Notes under the pieces: model-generated | What the model was told of the DNA's origin: nothing | Seen by the model: the letters and a program-made list of their open reading frames with translations, nothing else | The model's database searches: none | Translations under genes and position numbers: made by a program | Assembly: GCA_963725185.1 (NCBI GenBank) | Contig: CAVRXO010000001.1 | Coordinates: 1-64,000 of the forward strand | Reading direction: 5' to 3' | DNA from: VAZQ01 sp963725185 | GTDB taxonomy: Bacteria > Pseudomonadota > Alphaproteobacteria > Rhizobiales > Xanthobacteraceae | Length of the DNA stretch: 64,000 nucleotides | Shown here: one piece after another, positions 10,154 to 19,921 of the stretch | Layout of the letters: the number at the start of each line of letters is the position of its first letter | How positions within the stretch are numbered: the stretch's first letter is position 1

Positions 10154-11130
10154 AGCGATTGCTTCCAGCCGGCGTAGAGGGGCGCGAGTTCGTCAGGCAA
10201 CTCATGCTCGAAGGCCGCGTCGAGCGGGTACAGCGGCATGGCTTCGCGGATCGCATTCAGCAGCGCGACGCCCTGCTTTCGGTCCTTGGGTCGCTTTAGC
10301 GCGTCCCTCGAAGGTTTCTGCGCCAGCCACAGCTTCTGCAGTGCAAACCACCGCGGATCAGGTGCGACGACCCTGGCGGCCGAGCTGTTGCGACAGATCA
10401 CTACGCGGTCGACGGGCCGCCCCAGCAACAGCCACTCCTGCTCCGGCAGTGGAACCGGCTTGGGCTGGTCCAGCCGCGCCATCGTCTCTGCGCGCGACGG
10501 CGCGACCACGATCTCGATCTCGTAAGCCCTGGCGTTGCGCGCCTGGAACGTCCGCTCCATGTTGACGGTGAAGGTTGGATCGACCGCCTTTAGCATCGGC
10601 CAGATCGCCTGATCCTCGGTCGGCGCCTCGGTTGCAGACCACGCCATGTCGAAGTCCTGAGTCTCGTCCGGCGCTTCGCGAATGAAGCTGGCCGCCTCCA
10701 CGGCGTAAGCGCTCATGACGTTCGTGCCCACCACCAACAGTCGAGTCCCCAACAGTCCCCGCCGGTCGGCTTCCCGCAAGATCGAGCCAGCGGCGTCTGA
10801 CAGCATCGGGGTGCGAAGCGCGCGACAGAGTCGGCCGGACTCTTCCAGGACCGCTCGGCTGCCGTCTCGCCGCGCCTTCGCCTCGTGTTTGCGCGAGTGA
10901 TACTCGGTAAACCGAAGCTCGTTCTCAGGGGACCATGGGCCGAGGCTCTTCCCGTTCCCGCCGCGGTCCAAGATCTCGTAGAGATAGGGGCGGCCAGACA
11001 CCTCCTTGCGGCGCAGGTCATACGGAAGCGCAAACAGAACCTGTTCGGCCTCCATCCAGACCTGATAGCGCTGCTCGAGATTGATCAGCGCGCGAGCTTG
11101 TTCGTCTGTAAAAGGTTCGACGGTCGACAC
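10150..11130 (-). CDS. GSU2403-family nucleotidyltransferase-fold protein
   Basis: Intact 326-residue protein resembling the GSU2403 family of predicted nucleotidyltransferases. The N-terminal helical part (residues 1-110) precedes the core, where GLLGTRLLVVGTNVMSAY is followed by the acidic pair in TQDFDMAWSA and a later IEIVVAP strand. A lysine-rich C-terminal helix (KPSRDALKRPKDRKQG) closes the protein. Similar proteins are often scattered accessory genes of unknown target. The chosen GTG start lies only eight bases after a GATAAT box, so the message is probably leaderless, and a large palindrome overlaps the promoter. No frameshift is present, unlike the neighbouring P450 gene. Confidence 0.72.
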   Translation of the reverse strand: MSTVEPFTDEQARALINLEQRYQVWMEAEQVLFALPYDLRRKEVSGRPYLYEILDRGGNGKSLGPWSPENELRFTEYHSRKHEAKARRDGSRAVLEESGRLCRALRTPMLSDAAGSILREADRRGLLGTRLLVVGTNVMSAYAVEAASFIREAPDETQDFDMAWSATEAPTEDQAIWPMLKAVDPTFTVNMERTFQARNARAYEIEIVVAPSRAETMARLDQPKPVPLPEQEWLLLGRPVDRVVICRNSSAARVVAPDPRWFALQKLWLAQKPSRDALKRPKDRKQGVALLNAIREAMPLYPLDAAFEHELPDELAPLYAGWKQSL

Positions 11131-11138
11131 GACCGCAC

Positions 11139-11178
11139 ATTATCCCACAATTCTCGGAATCCGAACAATGTGGGATAA
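11139..11178 (-). promoter_or_regulatory. Promoter with overlapping 39-bp palindrome, leaderless start
   Basis: Arms TTATCCCACAATTCTCGG (11140-11157) and its inverted counterpart at 11161-11178 match at 15 of 18 positions around a three-base centre, with the outer ten bases perfect. Read on the minus strand, GATAAT (11144-11139) is a good -10 box and TTGTTC, 18 bases upstream, a fair -35. The GTG of the downstream gene follows eight bases after the -10 box, where transcription would start. The palindrome covers the promoter, as expected for a repressor operator. Confidence 0.6.
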
Positions 11179-11237
11179 ATGTCGTGTTTTCAATGGTTAA
11201 GCCGCCGATACCCCGAGTGGGTTGACCCGGCGGCGCG

Positions 11238-13916
11238 CTACCCGATCCCCTGGCCCGACGCGGCGGCGTCCAGCAGCAGGAAGGCGCGGCCGGGCTTGGT
11301 CGCGAGCACCGCGGCGGTCTCGAAGCCGCCTTTGTCGCGCCGCGTGGCCTCCACCACCAGCACGCGGTAGCGCTCGATCAGCGTCTGGACGCGAGTGCGG
11401 AAGCCCGAGTCGGACAGCATGCGCCGGGCGATGCGCCGGATCGCCGCCGGCGCCAGGGTGCGCACCACCTCGCGGGCGCCGGCCGCGTCACCGGTCTGGA
11501 TCGCCGCAGAGATTTCCTCGATCCGCCCGCGCGAGAGAAGCGCGCTGGGATCGATCGCCATCTGCTCGATCTCGTCGAACAGCCCCTCGCCCAGCCGGGT
11601 GAGGTCGGCGGCGCCCTGGGCCGCCGCGCCCGGGGCCGCGCCCGCGTCGGCCGCGCTGTCCTTGGCCTCCCCCTCGCTGTCGCCCAGCGTGTTGAGCAGC
11701 TCCTTCCAGGTCCAGCCACCGTCATCCGTGGTCGGCGACCGGCCGCCGGCGGCGTCGAAGGCGGCGGTGAACTCCTCGTCGGTCGCGGTCGGCGTCAGCT
11801 TCAAACGCCCGCGCAGTTGAGGCTCGCCGGACGCGTCCGGCGCAGCAGGCTCAGCGGGGGGCGCCTCGGGCTCAGCCGGCGCGGTTGGCGGCGGACGCTC
11901 GGCGACCGGCGCGCGCGGCTCAGCCTCGCGCTGGGTCTGCGCGGCGGCGACGCGGCTCTTCGCGCGATCCGCCGGCGACGGCCGCTGCAGCACCGAGGCG
12001 CCCTGCCCGCCCTGCGCCACGACGCCCATCAGCTGGACCGCCTCGCTGAGCATTTCGTAGTTGCGCCGCACGCGTTCCTGGAACGCCTGGTCGATCGCCT
12101 GCGTCTCCTCGGCCGCGCGGCGAGCCGAGGTCAGGAGGTCGTCGAGCCCCCGCTGCACGGCGGTGCGGATCTCGTCGGCCCTGGCCCCGGTCTCGGCCGG
12201 CAGCCGCGCCGCCCGCGCGCTCACCTCGTCCATCATCGTGTTCAGGCTGTCGAGCGCGGCGCGCGCGCCGGCGATCTGGGCCTCCAGCCGCTTGACCGCC
12301 TGGTCGCCGGCGTCCTCCACCAGCGTCGCCGACTGCTCGATCAGGCCGCGCGCCTGGTCGAGGCGGTTCTCGAACACCTGGTCGGCCTTCTGGCCGGCGG
12401 TGAAGGCCGCCTCGTTCAACAGATCGACCCGCGCGCGCGCCGCCTCGGCGTGCACGTCAGCCGCCTCGCGCGCCTCCACCGCCGCTGCCGACAGCGCATC
12501 GATGGTCGAGCGCATCGCCGATTCGAGGTGCTCGCGCTCGCGCGCGCCGGCCTCGGAGAGGTCCTTCAGCGAGCCCTCGGCCGAGCGGGCGAACGCATCG
12601 CGCTCGGCGCCGGCCGCCTGCGCCAGCTCGCGGAACTTGCCGCCCGCCTGGTTGATCAGCTCGCTGAGCGCGGTGGCGCCGATGGTGGTGGCTTCGTTGA
12701 GATCGGCGACGTCCTTCTGCGCCGAGCCGACGAACTCGGCGAGCTGGGCGGTGCGGCTCTCGGCCAGCGTCGCGAAGTCCTCCTGCTCGGCGCGCAGGGC
12801 GTGGGCCACGGTGACCAGCGCCGCGCGCTGCTGGGTGAGACCGTCCTCCAGCGCGCGCATCTGGTCGCCGACACCGCCGCTGGCGGTCTCCAGCCGGCCG
12901 ATCTGACGGCCGAGGTCTTCGCTGGCGACCCGCGAGACGTCGACGGCCTCGCCGGCGGCGGCGGCGAGGTCGGCGGCCCGCGCCGCCAGCGCCGCTTCGG
13001 CCTCGCGCAGCTGGGTCTCGGCCAGGTCGGAGGCCTCGGCGACCATGTGGGCCTGGCGGTTGATGGCGTCGGTGACCGCGGCCGAGCGCGCGTCCAGCGT
13101 CAGCGCCAGCGTGTTGAGCTCGCCGCGCTCGCGACTCAGCGTCTCCACCAGGCCGACGGCGGTGCGCGAGGCCTGCGCCGTGGCCTCGGCCAGCCGCTCG
13201 GTCTCCATCGCCAGCGCCTCGCGCAGCGCCGTGAGGTGGTCGCGCGCCTGGTTGGCGACCTCGACGGCGGTGGCGATCTGGCCGCGCATCGCCTCCACCA
13301 CCGCGCCGGCCTGGGCGGCGGCGAGCGCGGTCGGGCCGATCAGCTCGTCGGTGAGCCGCTTGGCGCGGCGCGCCTCGGCGGCCAGCACGCGGGCCTGCGA
13401 CGACCACGTAGGCGCCGGCCCAGATCAGCCCCATCGGCGCGATCGCCAGCAGGGTCAGGAAGATCGACCGTCAGCGGCGCCAGCGCAAAGCCGCTGCTTG
13501 GAGATGTAGCCGTAGGCGAACGCGCCGACCGCGCTGGCCCAGAGCAGGCAGGCCAGGCCCGCGGTCACATAGATCCCGGGCCGGCTCGGCTGCGGCTCGC
13601 CAAGGCGCCGCATGATCGCACTCGGCTCCAGCGTCGGGGCGAGCTCGGCTGGCGCGGTGGAGGCGACCGCGGTGGCCCGTGGGGGCGCCTCGGGCTCGTG
13701 CAAGGGCCCGCTCAGCGCCGATGTCGTGGCCACAGGTTCGGCAAGCTCCCGCTCTGCCTCGGTCGTCGCCGGCGTCGCCGGGGTCTCGCCCGGCGGGTCG
13801 ACAGCCGGCGTTTCGTCGGCCGGGCGCGCGCTCTCAGGCGCCGCAGGCGTGGTCGGCGGCGTCGACCCCAGGCCGCTGGTGGTGAAGTTGAGGGGCGTCG
13901 GTCGCCGGGGAGCCAT
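11238..13916 (-). CDS. tipN: TipN-like cell-pole/birth-scar coiled-coil protein (one frameshift region)
   Basis: Large coiled-coil membrane protein of about 890 residues, close to the length of Caulobacter TipN, which marks the new pole and orients division and flagellum placement. The N-terminal 110 residues are Pro/Ala-rich, then come two closely spaced membrane helices (first: YVTAGLACLLWASAVGAFAY; second: FLTLLAIAPMGLIWAGAYVV), and then about 450 residues of Ala/Glu/Arg-rich coiled coil from the RRAKRLTDELIGP segment onward. A disordered Pro-rich stretch and a compact C-terminal domain (FDEIEQMAIDPSALLSRG to GRAFLLLDAAASG) finish it. Frame is lost between about 13390 and 13500 in the membrane segment. 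The start is ATG 13916. It is divergent from cysD; as far as I recall, tipN lies near cys genes in Caulobacter too. Identification rests on architecture and context. Confidence 0.68.
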
Positions 13917-14184
13917 CGATAAAGGGTCCAACCTCCAGGCGCGACGCGAAGTCGGCGAAAGCATGGCCGCGCTAAAGTTCGCGTCTTTTCAATAACGCGC
14001 TGCGTGATCCGGGCAAAGGCGCTTCCCGGCCAAGCTTCGTGGCTGGACGCAGGGCGCCGTCGTCCGTCTCTTGCGCGAGGCCGGTGCGTCCCTTAACTCA
14101 TCGCCCCATAGGGCTGGCCGGCCGACCCGCGACCTCTTCGGGCGGGCGGCGGAGCACATCAGGCAAGGCCGGAACAAGCGTTCG

Positions 14185-15150
14185 ATGTCACTTCAGCCCC
14201 TGCGCGCCGCTCCCGACCCGGTCGGCGCGGCGTCCCTGTCACCGGCGACGCTCACCCATCTGCAGCGCCTGGAGGCCGAGAGCATCCACATCATGCGCGA
14301 GGTGGTCGCCGAGTCCGAGCAGCCGGTGATGCTCTATTCCGATCGGCAAGGACTCGCGCGGTGATGCTGCACCTGGCGCGCAAGGCGTTCTATCCGCGCC
14401 AAGCCGCCCTTCCCGCTGCTGCACGTCGACACGACCTGGAAGTTCAAGGCGATGTACGAGATGCGCGACCGGATGGCGCGCGAGCTCGGCTTCGAGCTGC
14501 TGGTCCACCAGAACCCCGAGGCCATGGCGCGCGGGCATCAACCCGTTCGACCACGGCCCGCTGCACACCGACATGTGGAAGACCGAAGGGCCTGAAGCAG
14601 GCGCTCGACAAATACGGCTTCGACGCCGCCTTCGGCGGCGCGCGGCGCGACGAGGAGAAGAGCCGCGCCAAGGAGCGCATCTTCTCCTTCCGCTCCGCCC
14701 AGCACCGCTGGGACCCGAAGAACCAGCGGCCGGAGCTGTGGAAGCTCTACAACACGCGCAAGGCCAAGGGCGAGAGCATCCGCGTCTTCCCGATCTCCAA
14801 CTGGACCGAGCTCGACATCTGGCAATACATCCACCTGGAGAACATCCCGATCGTGCCGCTGTATTTCGCCGGCCGAGCGCCCGGTGGTGGAGCGCGACGG
14901 CCTGCTGATCATGGTCGACGACGAGCGCATGCGCCTGCAGCCCGGCGAGAGTCCCGGAGCTGACGCAAGATCCGCTTCCGCACCCTCGGCTGCTATCCGC
15001 TGACCGGCGCGGTGGAGAGCGAGGCCGAGACCCTGCCGCGAGATCATCCAGGAGATGCTGCTCACCACCACCTCCGAGCGCCAGGGCCGCGCCATCGACC
15101 ACGACCAGTCCGCCCGCATGGAGAAGAAGAAGCAGGAGGGGTATTTCTGA
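14185..15150 (+). CDS. cysD: Sulfate adenylyltransferase subunit 2 (frameshifted)
   Basis: Small subunit of ATP sulfurylase, which adenylylates sulfate to APS using GTP hydrolysis in its partner CysN. The product starts MSLQPLRAAPDPV, then LTHLQRLEAESIHIMREV, the PP-loop-like [20 protein letters not shown] (broken by three single-base insertions), LLHVDTTWKFKAMYEMRD, the FDAAFGGARRDEEKSRAKER segment and FPISNWTELDIWQYI. It ends MEKKKQEGYF, a typical CysD tail. Shifts lie near 14340, 14362, 14400, 14535, 14590, 14875, 14950 and 15040. The stop overlaps the cysNC ATG by one base (TGATG), implying coupled translation. About 300 residues in repaired form. Confidence 0.95.
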
Positions 15151-17085
15151 TGGACATTCGCCACTCCGATCAGGCGGACGCTGATCGCCGACCGACATCG
15201 ACGCCTATCTCGACGCCGCACCAGCACAAGTCGCTGCTGCGCTTCATCACCTGCGGCTCGGTCGATGACGGCAAGTCGACGCTGATCGGCCGGCTGCTCT
15301 ACGATTCCAAGATGATCTTCGAGGACCAGCTGGCGGCGCTGGAGGCGGACTCCAAGCGGGTCGGCACCCAGGGCGGCAAGATCGATTTCGCCTGCTGGTC
15401 GACGGCCTCGCCGCCGAGCGCGAGCAGGGCATCACCATCGACGTCGCCTACCGCTTCTTCTCCACCGACAAGCGCAAGTTCATCGTCGCCGACACGCCCG
15501 GCCACGAGCAGTACACGCGCAACATGGTCACCGGCGCCTCGACCGCCGACCTCGCGGTGATCCTGATCGACGCGCGCAAGGGCGTGCTGACGCAGACGCG
15601 CCGGCACAGCTTCCTGGTCAGCCTGATCGGCATCCGCAACATCGTGCTGGCGGTCAACAAGATGGACCTGGTCGGCTACGACGCAGGCGTCTTCGACGCG
15701 CATCGTCGCCGACTACCGCGTTCGCCGACGAGATCGGCCTCGCCGACATCCTCGCCATCCCGATCTCGGGCCTGCGCGGCGACAACATCACCTCGACCAG
15801 CGCCGCACACGCCCTGGTACGCCGGCCCGACGCTGATCCAGCATCTGGAGACGGTCGAGCTCGACGAGGACCGGCTGCAGGCGCGGCCCGTTCCGCATGC
15901 CGGTGCAATGGGTGAACCGGCCCAACCTCGACTTCCGCGGCTTCTCCGGCGCAGATCGCCAGCGGGCCTGGTCGCGGCCGGGCGACGCCGTCCGCGTGCT
16001 GCCCTCCGGCCGCGAGAGCCGCGTCGCGCGCATCGTCACCGCGGACGGCGATCTCGACGACGGCCGTCGCCGGCCAGTCGGTCACGCTCACGCTCGCCGA
16101 CGAGATCGACTGCTCGCGCGGCGACGTGATCGCCGCCGCCGACGCGCCGGCGCGAGGTCGCCGACCAGTTCGAGGCGACCATCGTCTGGATGGCCGACGA
16201 GCCGCTGCTGCCCGGCCGGCCCTACTGGCTGAAGCTCGGCACCCAGACGGTCTCGGCCACGGTCACCGCGCCGAAGTACAAGGTCAACGTCAACACGCTC
16301 GAGCATCTGGCCGCCAAGACGCTGGAGCTGAACGAGATCGGCGTCGCCAACGTCAGCCTCGACCAGCCGATCGCCTTCGAGCCCTATGCGGAGAACCACG
16401 ACACTCGGCGGCTTCATCCTGATCGACCGCATCACCAACGCCACCGTCGGCGCCGGCATGATCCACTTCGCGCTGCGCCGCGTCGCAGAACATCCACTGG
16501 CAGGCGCTGGACGTCACCAAGGAGACCCGCGCGCGCGGCCAAGGACCAGAAGCCGGCGGTGCTGTGGTTCACCGGCCTCTCCGGCGCCGGCAAGTCGACC
16601 ATCGCCAACCTGGTCGAGAAGAGGCTGCATGGCGCATGGGCCGCCACACCTACCTGCTCGACGGCGACAACGTGCGCCACGGCCTCAACAAGGATCTCGG
16701 CTTCACCGACGCCGACCGGGTCGAGAACATCCGCCGCGTCGCCGAGGTGGCGCAGGCTGATGACCGACGCCGGGCTGATCGTGCTGGTCTCGTTCATCTC
16801 GCCCGTTCCGCGCCGAGCGGCAGATGGCGCGCGACATGATGGCGCCGGGCGAGTTCATCGAGATCTTCGTCGACACGCCGCTGGCCGTGGCCGAGCAGCG
16901 CGACGTGAAGGGCCTCTACAAGAAGGCCCGCGCCGGCGAGCTGAAGAACTTCACCGGCATCGACAGCCCCTACGAGGCCCCCGAGCACCCCGAGATCCGC
17001 ATCGACACCATCGTCGATGTCCGCTGCCGAAGCCGCCGAGCTGATCGTCGAGCAGATGGACGGGCGCGACGACTACTCGATCTGA
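15150..17085 (+). CDS. cysNC: Bifunctional CysN/CysC: sulfate adenylyltransferase GTPase subunit and APS kinase (frameshifted)
   Basis: A fused enzyme of about 635 residues. The N-terminal two thirds is the CysN GTPase: G1 GSVDDGKSTLIGRLL, G3 DTPGHEQYTRNMVTGAS, G4 NKMD, then the EF-Tu-like barrels (PVQWVNRPNLDFRGFSG, PYWLKLGTQTVSATV). The C-terminal third is APS kinase CysC with P-loop FTGLSGAGKSTIANLVEK and RHTYLLDGDNVRHGLNKDLGF, ending DDYSI. The fusion is of the NodQ/CysNC kind common in Alphaproteobacteria. Shifts are frequent (about 15180-15225, 15395, 15700, 15715, 15800, 15890, 15955, 16065, 16155, 16405, 16485-16545, 16630, 16757, 16805, 17025). Together with CysD it makes PAPS. A cruciform repeat follows the stop. 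Confidence 0.95.
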
Positions 17086-17125
17086 TCCGGCGGGCGGTGC
17101 AGGATTGCGCGCACGCTCCTTTCAG

Positions 17126-17226
17126 TGTCATCCCGGAAAGCGCGCTGCGCTTGTCCGGGATCTACTCAGCACCGCTGTTGGAAGTAGATCCCGGACAGCT
17201 CGCTGGCGCGAGCTTCCGGGATGACA
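17126..17226. repeat. 101-bp composite palindrome, copy 1
   Basis: Outer arms TGTCATCCCGGAA and TTCCGGGATGACA enclose inner arms GTCCGGGATCTACT and AGTAGATCCCGGAC; each side also folds a small hairpin (AAGCGCGCTGCGCTT on the left, AGCTCGCTGGCGCGAGCT on the right). A near-identical copy in the same arrangement lies at 43623-43722. Both follow the stop codon of a housekeeping gene. Probable REP-like element acting as terminator or message protector. Confidence 0.8.
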
Positions 17227-17276
17227 CCGGGAGTTTGGGCGGTGACGCGGGCGTCTGAGGACGACGGGAGAGAACC

Positions 17277-18438
17277 ATGGCCGACAGCAATCAAGGCGAC
17301 CGGGCTGCAGCTGCGCTCGCTGGTGAAGGACGGCGGCGAGCTCGAGCTGTCGCTGGCGCGGGTCGCCGATCCCGACGCCGGACGACGACGAGATCCTGGT
17401 CCGGGTCGAGGCCTCGCCGATCAACCCGTCCGACCTCGGCCTGCTGCTCGGCCCCGCCGACCTCTCCACCGCCAAGGTCGTCCGGCGCCGGCGACGACGC
17501 CATGGTCACCGCGAAGATCCCGCCGCAGTTCATGCGCGCGCATGACCGCGCCGCGCGAGGGCCAGTCGCTGCCGGTCGGCAACGAGGGCGCGGGCGTGGT
17601 GGTCGACGCCGGGCGCGCCGGCGCCCAGGCGCTGGTCGGCAAGACCGTCGCCATCCTCGGCGGCGCCATGTACGCCCAGTACCGGGCGGTGAAGGCGGCC
17701 GACTGCGCTGCTGCTGCACGACGACGCGACGCCCGCGCGACGGCGCCTCCTGCTTCGTCAATCCGCTGACCGCGCTCGGCATGGTCGGCACCATGCGGCT
17801 CGAGGGCCACACCGCGCTCGTCCACACCGCGGCGGCGTCCAACCTCGGCCAGATGCTGGTGAAGATCTGCCTCGCCGACGGCGTCGCCGCTGGTGAACAT
17901 CGTGCGCAGCCCCGCAGCAGGCGGCGCTGCTGAAGGGCCTCGGCGCCGAGCATGTGGTCGATTCCAGCGCAGCCCGACCTTCATGGACGACCTGATCGCC
18001 GCGCTCGACCGCCACCGGCGCGACGCTCGCCTTCGACGCCATCGGCGGCGGCAAGCTGGCCGGCCAGATCCTCACGGCGATGGAGGTGGCGGCCGCGCGC
18101 AAGGCCGGCGGCGCCTACAGCCGCTACGGCTCGACCACCCACAAGCAGGTCTACATCTACGGCGGCCTCGACACCGGCCCGACCGAGCTCAACCGCGCCT
18201 TCGGCATGGCCTGGGGCCTCGGCGGCTGGCTGCTCACGCTACTTCCTGCAGAAGATCGGCCCGGCGGAGGCCGCAGAAGCTGCGCCAGCGCGTCGCCGAC
18301 GAGCTGAAGACCACCTTCGCCAGCCACTACACCGCCGAGATCACCCTCGCCGAAGCCCTCGATCCCGCGACGCTCGTCGCGATCAACAAGAAGGCCACGG
18401 GCGAGAAGTACCTCGTGCTCCCGAACAAGGGGCTCTGA
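17277..18438 (+). CDS. Zinc-type alcohol dehydrogenase-like / quinone oxidoreductase (MDR) protein (frameshifted)
   Basis: Medium-chain dehydrogenase/reductase of about 380 residues. The GroES-like half contains LVRVEASPINPSDLGLLLGP and LPVGNEGAGVVVDAG; the Rossmann half contains HTAAASNLGQMLVKICLADG, KGLGAEHVVDSSS and FDAIGGGKLAGQIL. The structural zinc cysteine cluster is absent, which fits the NADPH:quinone reductase-like branch. At least nine single-base shifts split it (near 17288, 17380, 17480, 17545, 17708, 17730, 17890, 17915, 18020, 18240, 18270). A purine-rich GAGAGAACC precedes the ATG. An interrupted hydrolase gene starts six bases after its stop, so both once formed an operon. 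Confidence 0.82.
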
Positions 18439-18459
18439 GGCGCGATGGATGCGCCCGGC

Positions 18460-18809
18460 GGTAGTGTCTCAGTTTGCGAAATAGGCCCGCTTGACAAGCA
18501 TGGCGCCCAGCCGGGGCGCGCGGCTATCTTCCGGGGCATGTGGTGGAGCCCCAAATCGAAGCGAACGCGCGAGCCCGTTCAAGGCAGGGTCCACGTCTTC
18601 TTCTTTGAGGACGAGATCGTCATCGGCGGTCGCAGCCTTCAGCCAGACCAAGACCCGCTGGACCTGATGAAGCAATACTTCGAAGAAGGACCACCGGGTG
18701 CCAAAGGGTCCTAGAGGCGAGAAGCGCCCCGAAGGCCCCGCTCGGCAGGCGTGGCCCGCGCGGTCCTTAGAAGCCTCGCGCGGCCCAATTGGGAACCTGA
18801 GACACTACC
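18460..18809. mobile_element. 350-bp element with 13-bp terminal inverted repeats and 8-bp target duplication
   Basis: The ends are perfect inverted repeats GGTAGTGTCTCAG (18460-18472) and CTGAGACACTACC (18797-18809); weaker matching continues inward for about 15 bases. Directly outside lie direct repeats CGCCCGGC (18452-18459 and 18810-18817). Precise removal restores the reading frame of a hydrolase gene, which shows that this is a genuine insertion. It is far too short for a transposase and contains one 58-codon frame, so it is a non-autonomous, MITE-like element. The 8-bp duplication would fit families such as IS66, IS256 or IS1595, but the ends do not let me name one. Confidence 0.85.
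18538..18714 (+). CDS. 58-residue protein inside the mobile element
   Basis: Small frame reading MWWSPKSKRTREPVQGRV, then HVFFFEDEIVIGGRS and a tail with LDLMKQYFEEGPP. It starts with an ATG 78 bases inside the element and ends 83 bases before its right end. The sequence has a mixed hydrophobic strand pattern, balanced charge and no membrane helix. I do not recognise the family. It may be a passenger gene or a relic of something larger. An in-frame reading from the hydrolase ATG (18445) through the left end also enters it, so a hybrid product of 89 residues is possible. Confidence 0.45.
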   Translation: MWWSPKSKRTREPVQGRVHVFFFEDEIVIGGRSLQPDQDPLDLMKQYFEEGPPGAKGS

Positions 18810-19011
18810 CGCCCGGCCGCCGGCTTGATGTCGGCGGCCGCAACCTGCACTGTCGCCTGCTCGGTTCGGGCAGGCCCACAGTCGTGATCGAGTCGGGCGG
18901 CGGGGGCGGCGCTTCGGTGCAGGACTGGCCCCTGCAAGCGGCGCTCGCGCCGCCTCCACCACCGCGCTGACGCGCGGCGGTCCCCCTCCCCGCACCGCGG
19001 GGCGGGAAGAC

Positions 19012-19905
19012 TTACTCCGCCGCGGCCATCTCCACCCCCGCCGCCTCGGCGTAGGGCGTCAGGTCCAGCTCGGGATACCGCAGCTGCACGTCGGCCAAGG
19101 TCTGGGCGTTCCAGTAGGGATCGCCAGCGGGGGGCCAGCCGAAGATGTCGCGCTGGCGCGGCGTCATCCTGGTCATCGCGTCCTTCCAGGCCTGGGTGGT
19201 GGCGAGGTTGGGCCAGGCGAGCTTGCCCTGCCAGGGCGCGCCGCGCGCCTTGAAGTCCATCAGCATGGCGAAGCGCGAGCGGCCGGGCGCCTTGAAGTCC
19301 GACGCGCGGTGGAAGGTGTCGGTCTTGTAGATCATCAGGGTGCCGGCCGAGCCGGTGACCGCCACCTCGTCGTCGAAGAACTCGCCCATCTCGGTGCGGT
19401 TGATCCCGAGCGGGATGTGCGCCGTCTTCTCGCGCGGCACCAGCTTGGTCGGGCCGTCGAGCTCGGTGACGTCGGAGAGCAAGAGGAAGGTCGTCATCTG
19501 CGGCATCACCCCGTCGGCGCGCGGCACCACGATGGTGTGGTTGGCGTAGTCGCGGTGATGCATCTGGTCGTAGTTGATGGACCCGGCGTACTTCGCCCAG
19601 AGCTCGATCTTGTAGACGTCGACCGCCTGCGTCTTCAGGAAGCGCTCGGCCGCGTCGATCAGGTCCGGATAGACCGGCAGCCGGCTGAGCGCCCACTGCG
19701 CGTAGGGAAAGAGCTTGATGCCGGTGAACTGGGTCTTGGTGAGGTTGCTGTGAGACTCTGGGTCGGCGAAGTAGGCCTCCGGCGTCGGGAAATTGTCCCA
19801 GAGCGCTCCTTGCGCCTCGGCCAGCGTCTCCTTGTCGAGGAAGCCCTCGACGATGGTGAAGCCCTGGTCCCAGATCTCGGCGAGCTTGGCGTCGGGTATG
19901 CGCAT
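19012..19905 (-). CDS. Phytanoyl-CoA dioxygenase (PhyH) family protein
   Basis: Intact 297-residue Fe(II)/2-oxoglutarate-dependent dioxygenase. The jelly-roll core shows the first two metal ligands in MHHRDYANHTIVVPR (His-x-Asp), a central FLLLSDVTELDGPTKLVP, and a distal histidine in TDTFHRASDFKAPGRSRFAM, whose arginine probably holds 2-oxoglutarate. The start ATG is preceded by AGGGA six bases away. It is the last gene of a four-gene operon (SDR, small protein, PhyH, PhyH) on the minus strand. The family hydroxylates very different substrates, from acyl-CoA to small metabolites; the substrate here is unknown. Confidence 0.85.
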   Translation of the reverse strand: MRIPDAKLAEIWDQGFTIVEGFLDKETLAEAQGALWDNFPTPEAYFADPESHSNLTKTQFTGIKLFPYAQWALSRLPVYPDLIDAAERFLKTQAVDVYKIELWAKYAGSINYDQMHHRDYANHTIVVPRADGVMPQMTTFLLLSDVTELDGPTKLVPREKTAHIPLGINRTEMGEFFDDEVAVTGSAGTLMIYKTDTFHRASDFKAPGRSRFAMLMDFKARGAPWQGKLAWPNLATTQAWKDAMTRMTPRQRDIFGWPPAGDPYWNAQTLADVQLRYPELDLTPYAEAAGVEMAAAE

Positions 19906-19921
19906 CTACTGTCCCTGGAGT

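Larger units (their letters stand above)
18445..18970 (+). pseudogene. Alpha/beta hydrolase gene start, interrupted by a mobile element and truncated
   Basis: Joining 18445-18459 to 18818 onward, that is removing the inserted element and one copy of its 8-bp duplication, gives an uninterrupted frame: MDAPG then RRLDVGGRNLHCRLLGSG, RPTVVIESGGGGGASVQDW. This is a typical beginning of an alpha/beta hydrolase (strand, GGR-LH, then the VVIESGGGG oxyanion-hole turn). The ATG lies six bases after the stop of the quinone-reductase-like gene. The frame runs into a Pro-rich end and stop at 18968-18970, long before the catalytic residues, so the rest of the gene has been lost or lies out of frame in the following 40 bases only. 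The gene cannot be functional. Confidence 0.8.

Noticed and set aside
11817..13922. A 701-codon plus-strand frame opposite the TipN-like gene
   Set aside because: Composition is Arg/Gly/Ala filler of an antisense high-GC frame and shows no domain; the minus strand carries a coherent coiled-coil protein.
13917..14184. Small gene between tipN-like gene and cysD
   Set aside because: Open frames there are short and Arg-rich without protein-like pattern; the stretch is better read as a divergent promoter region.
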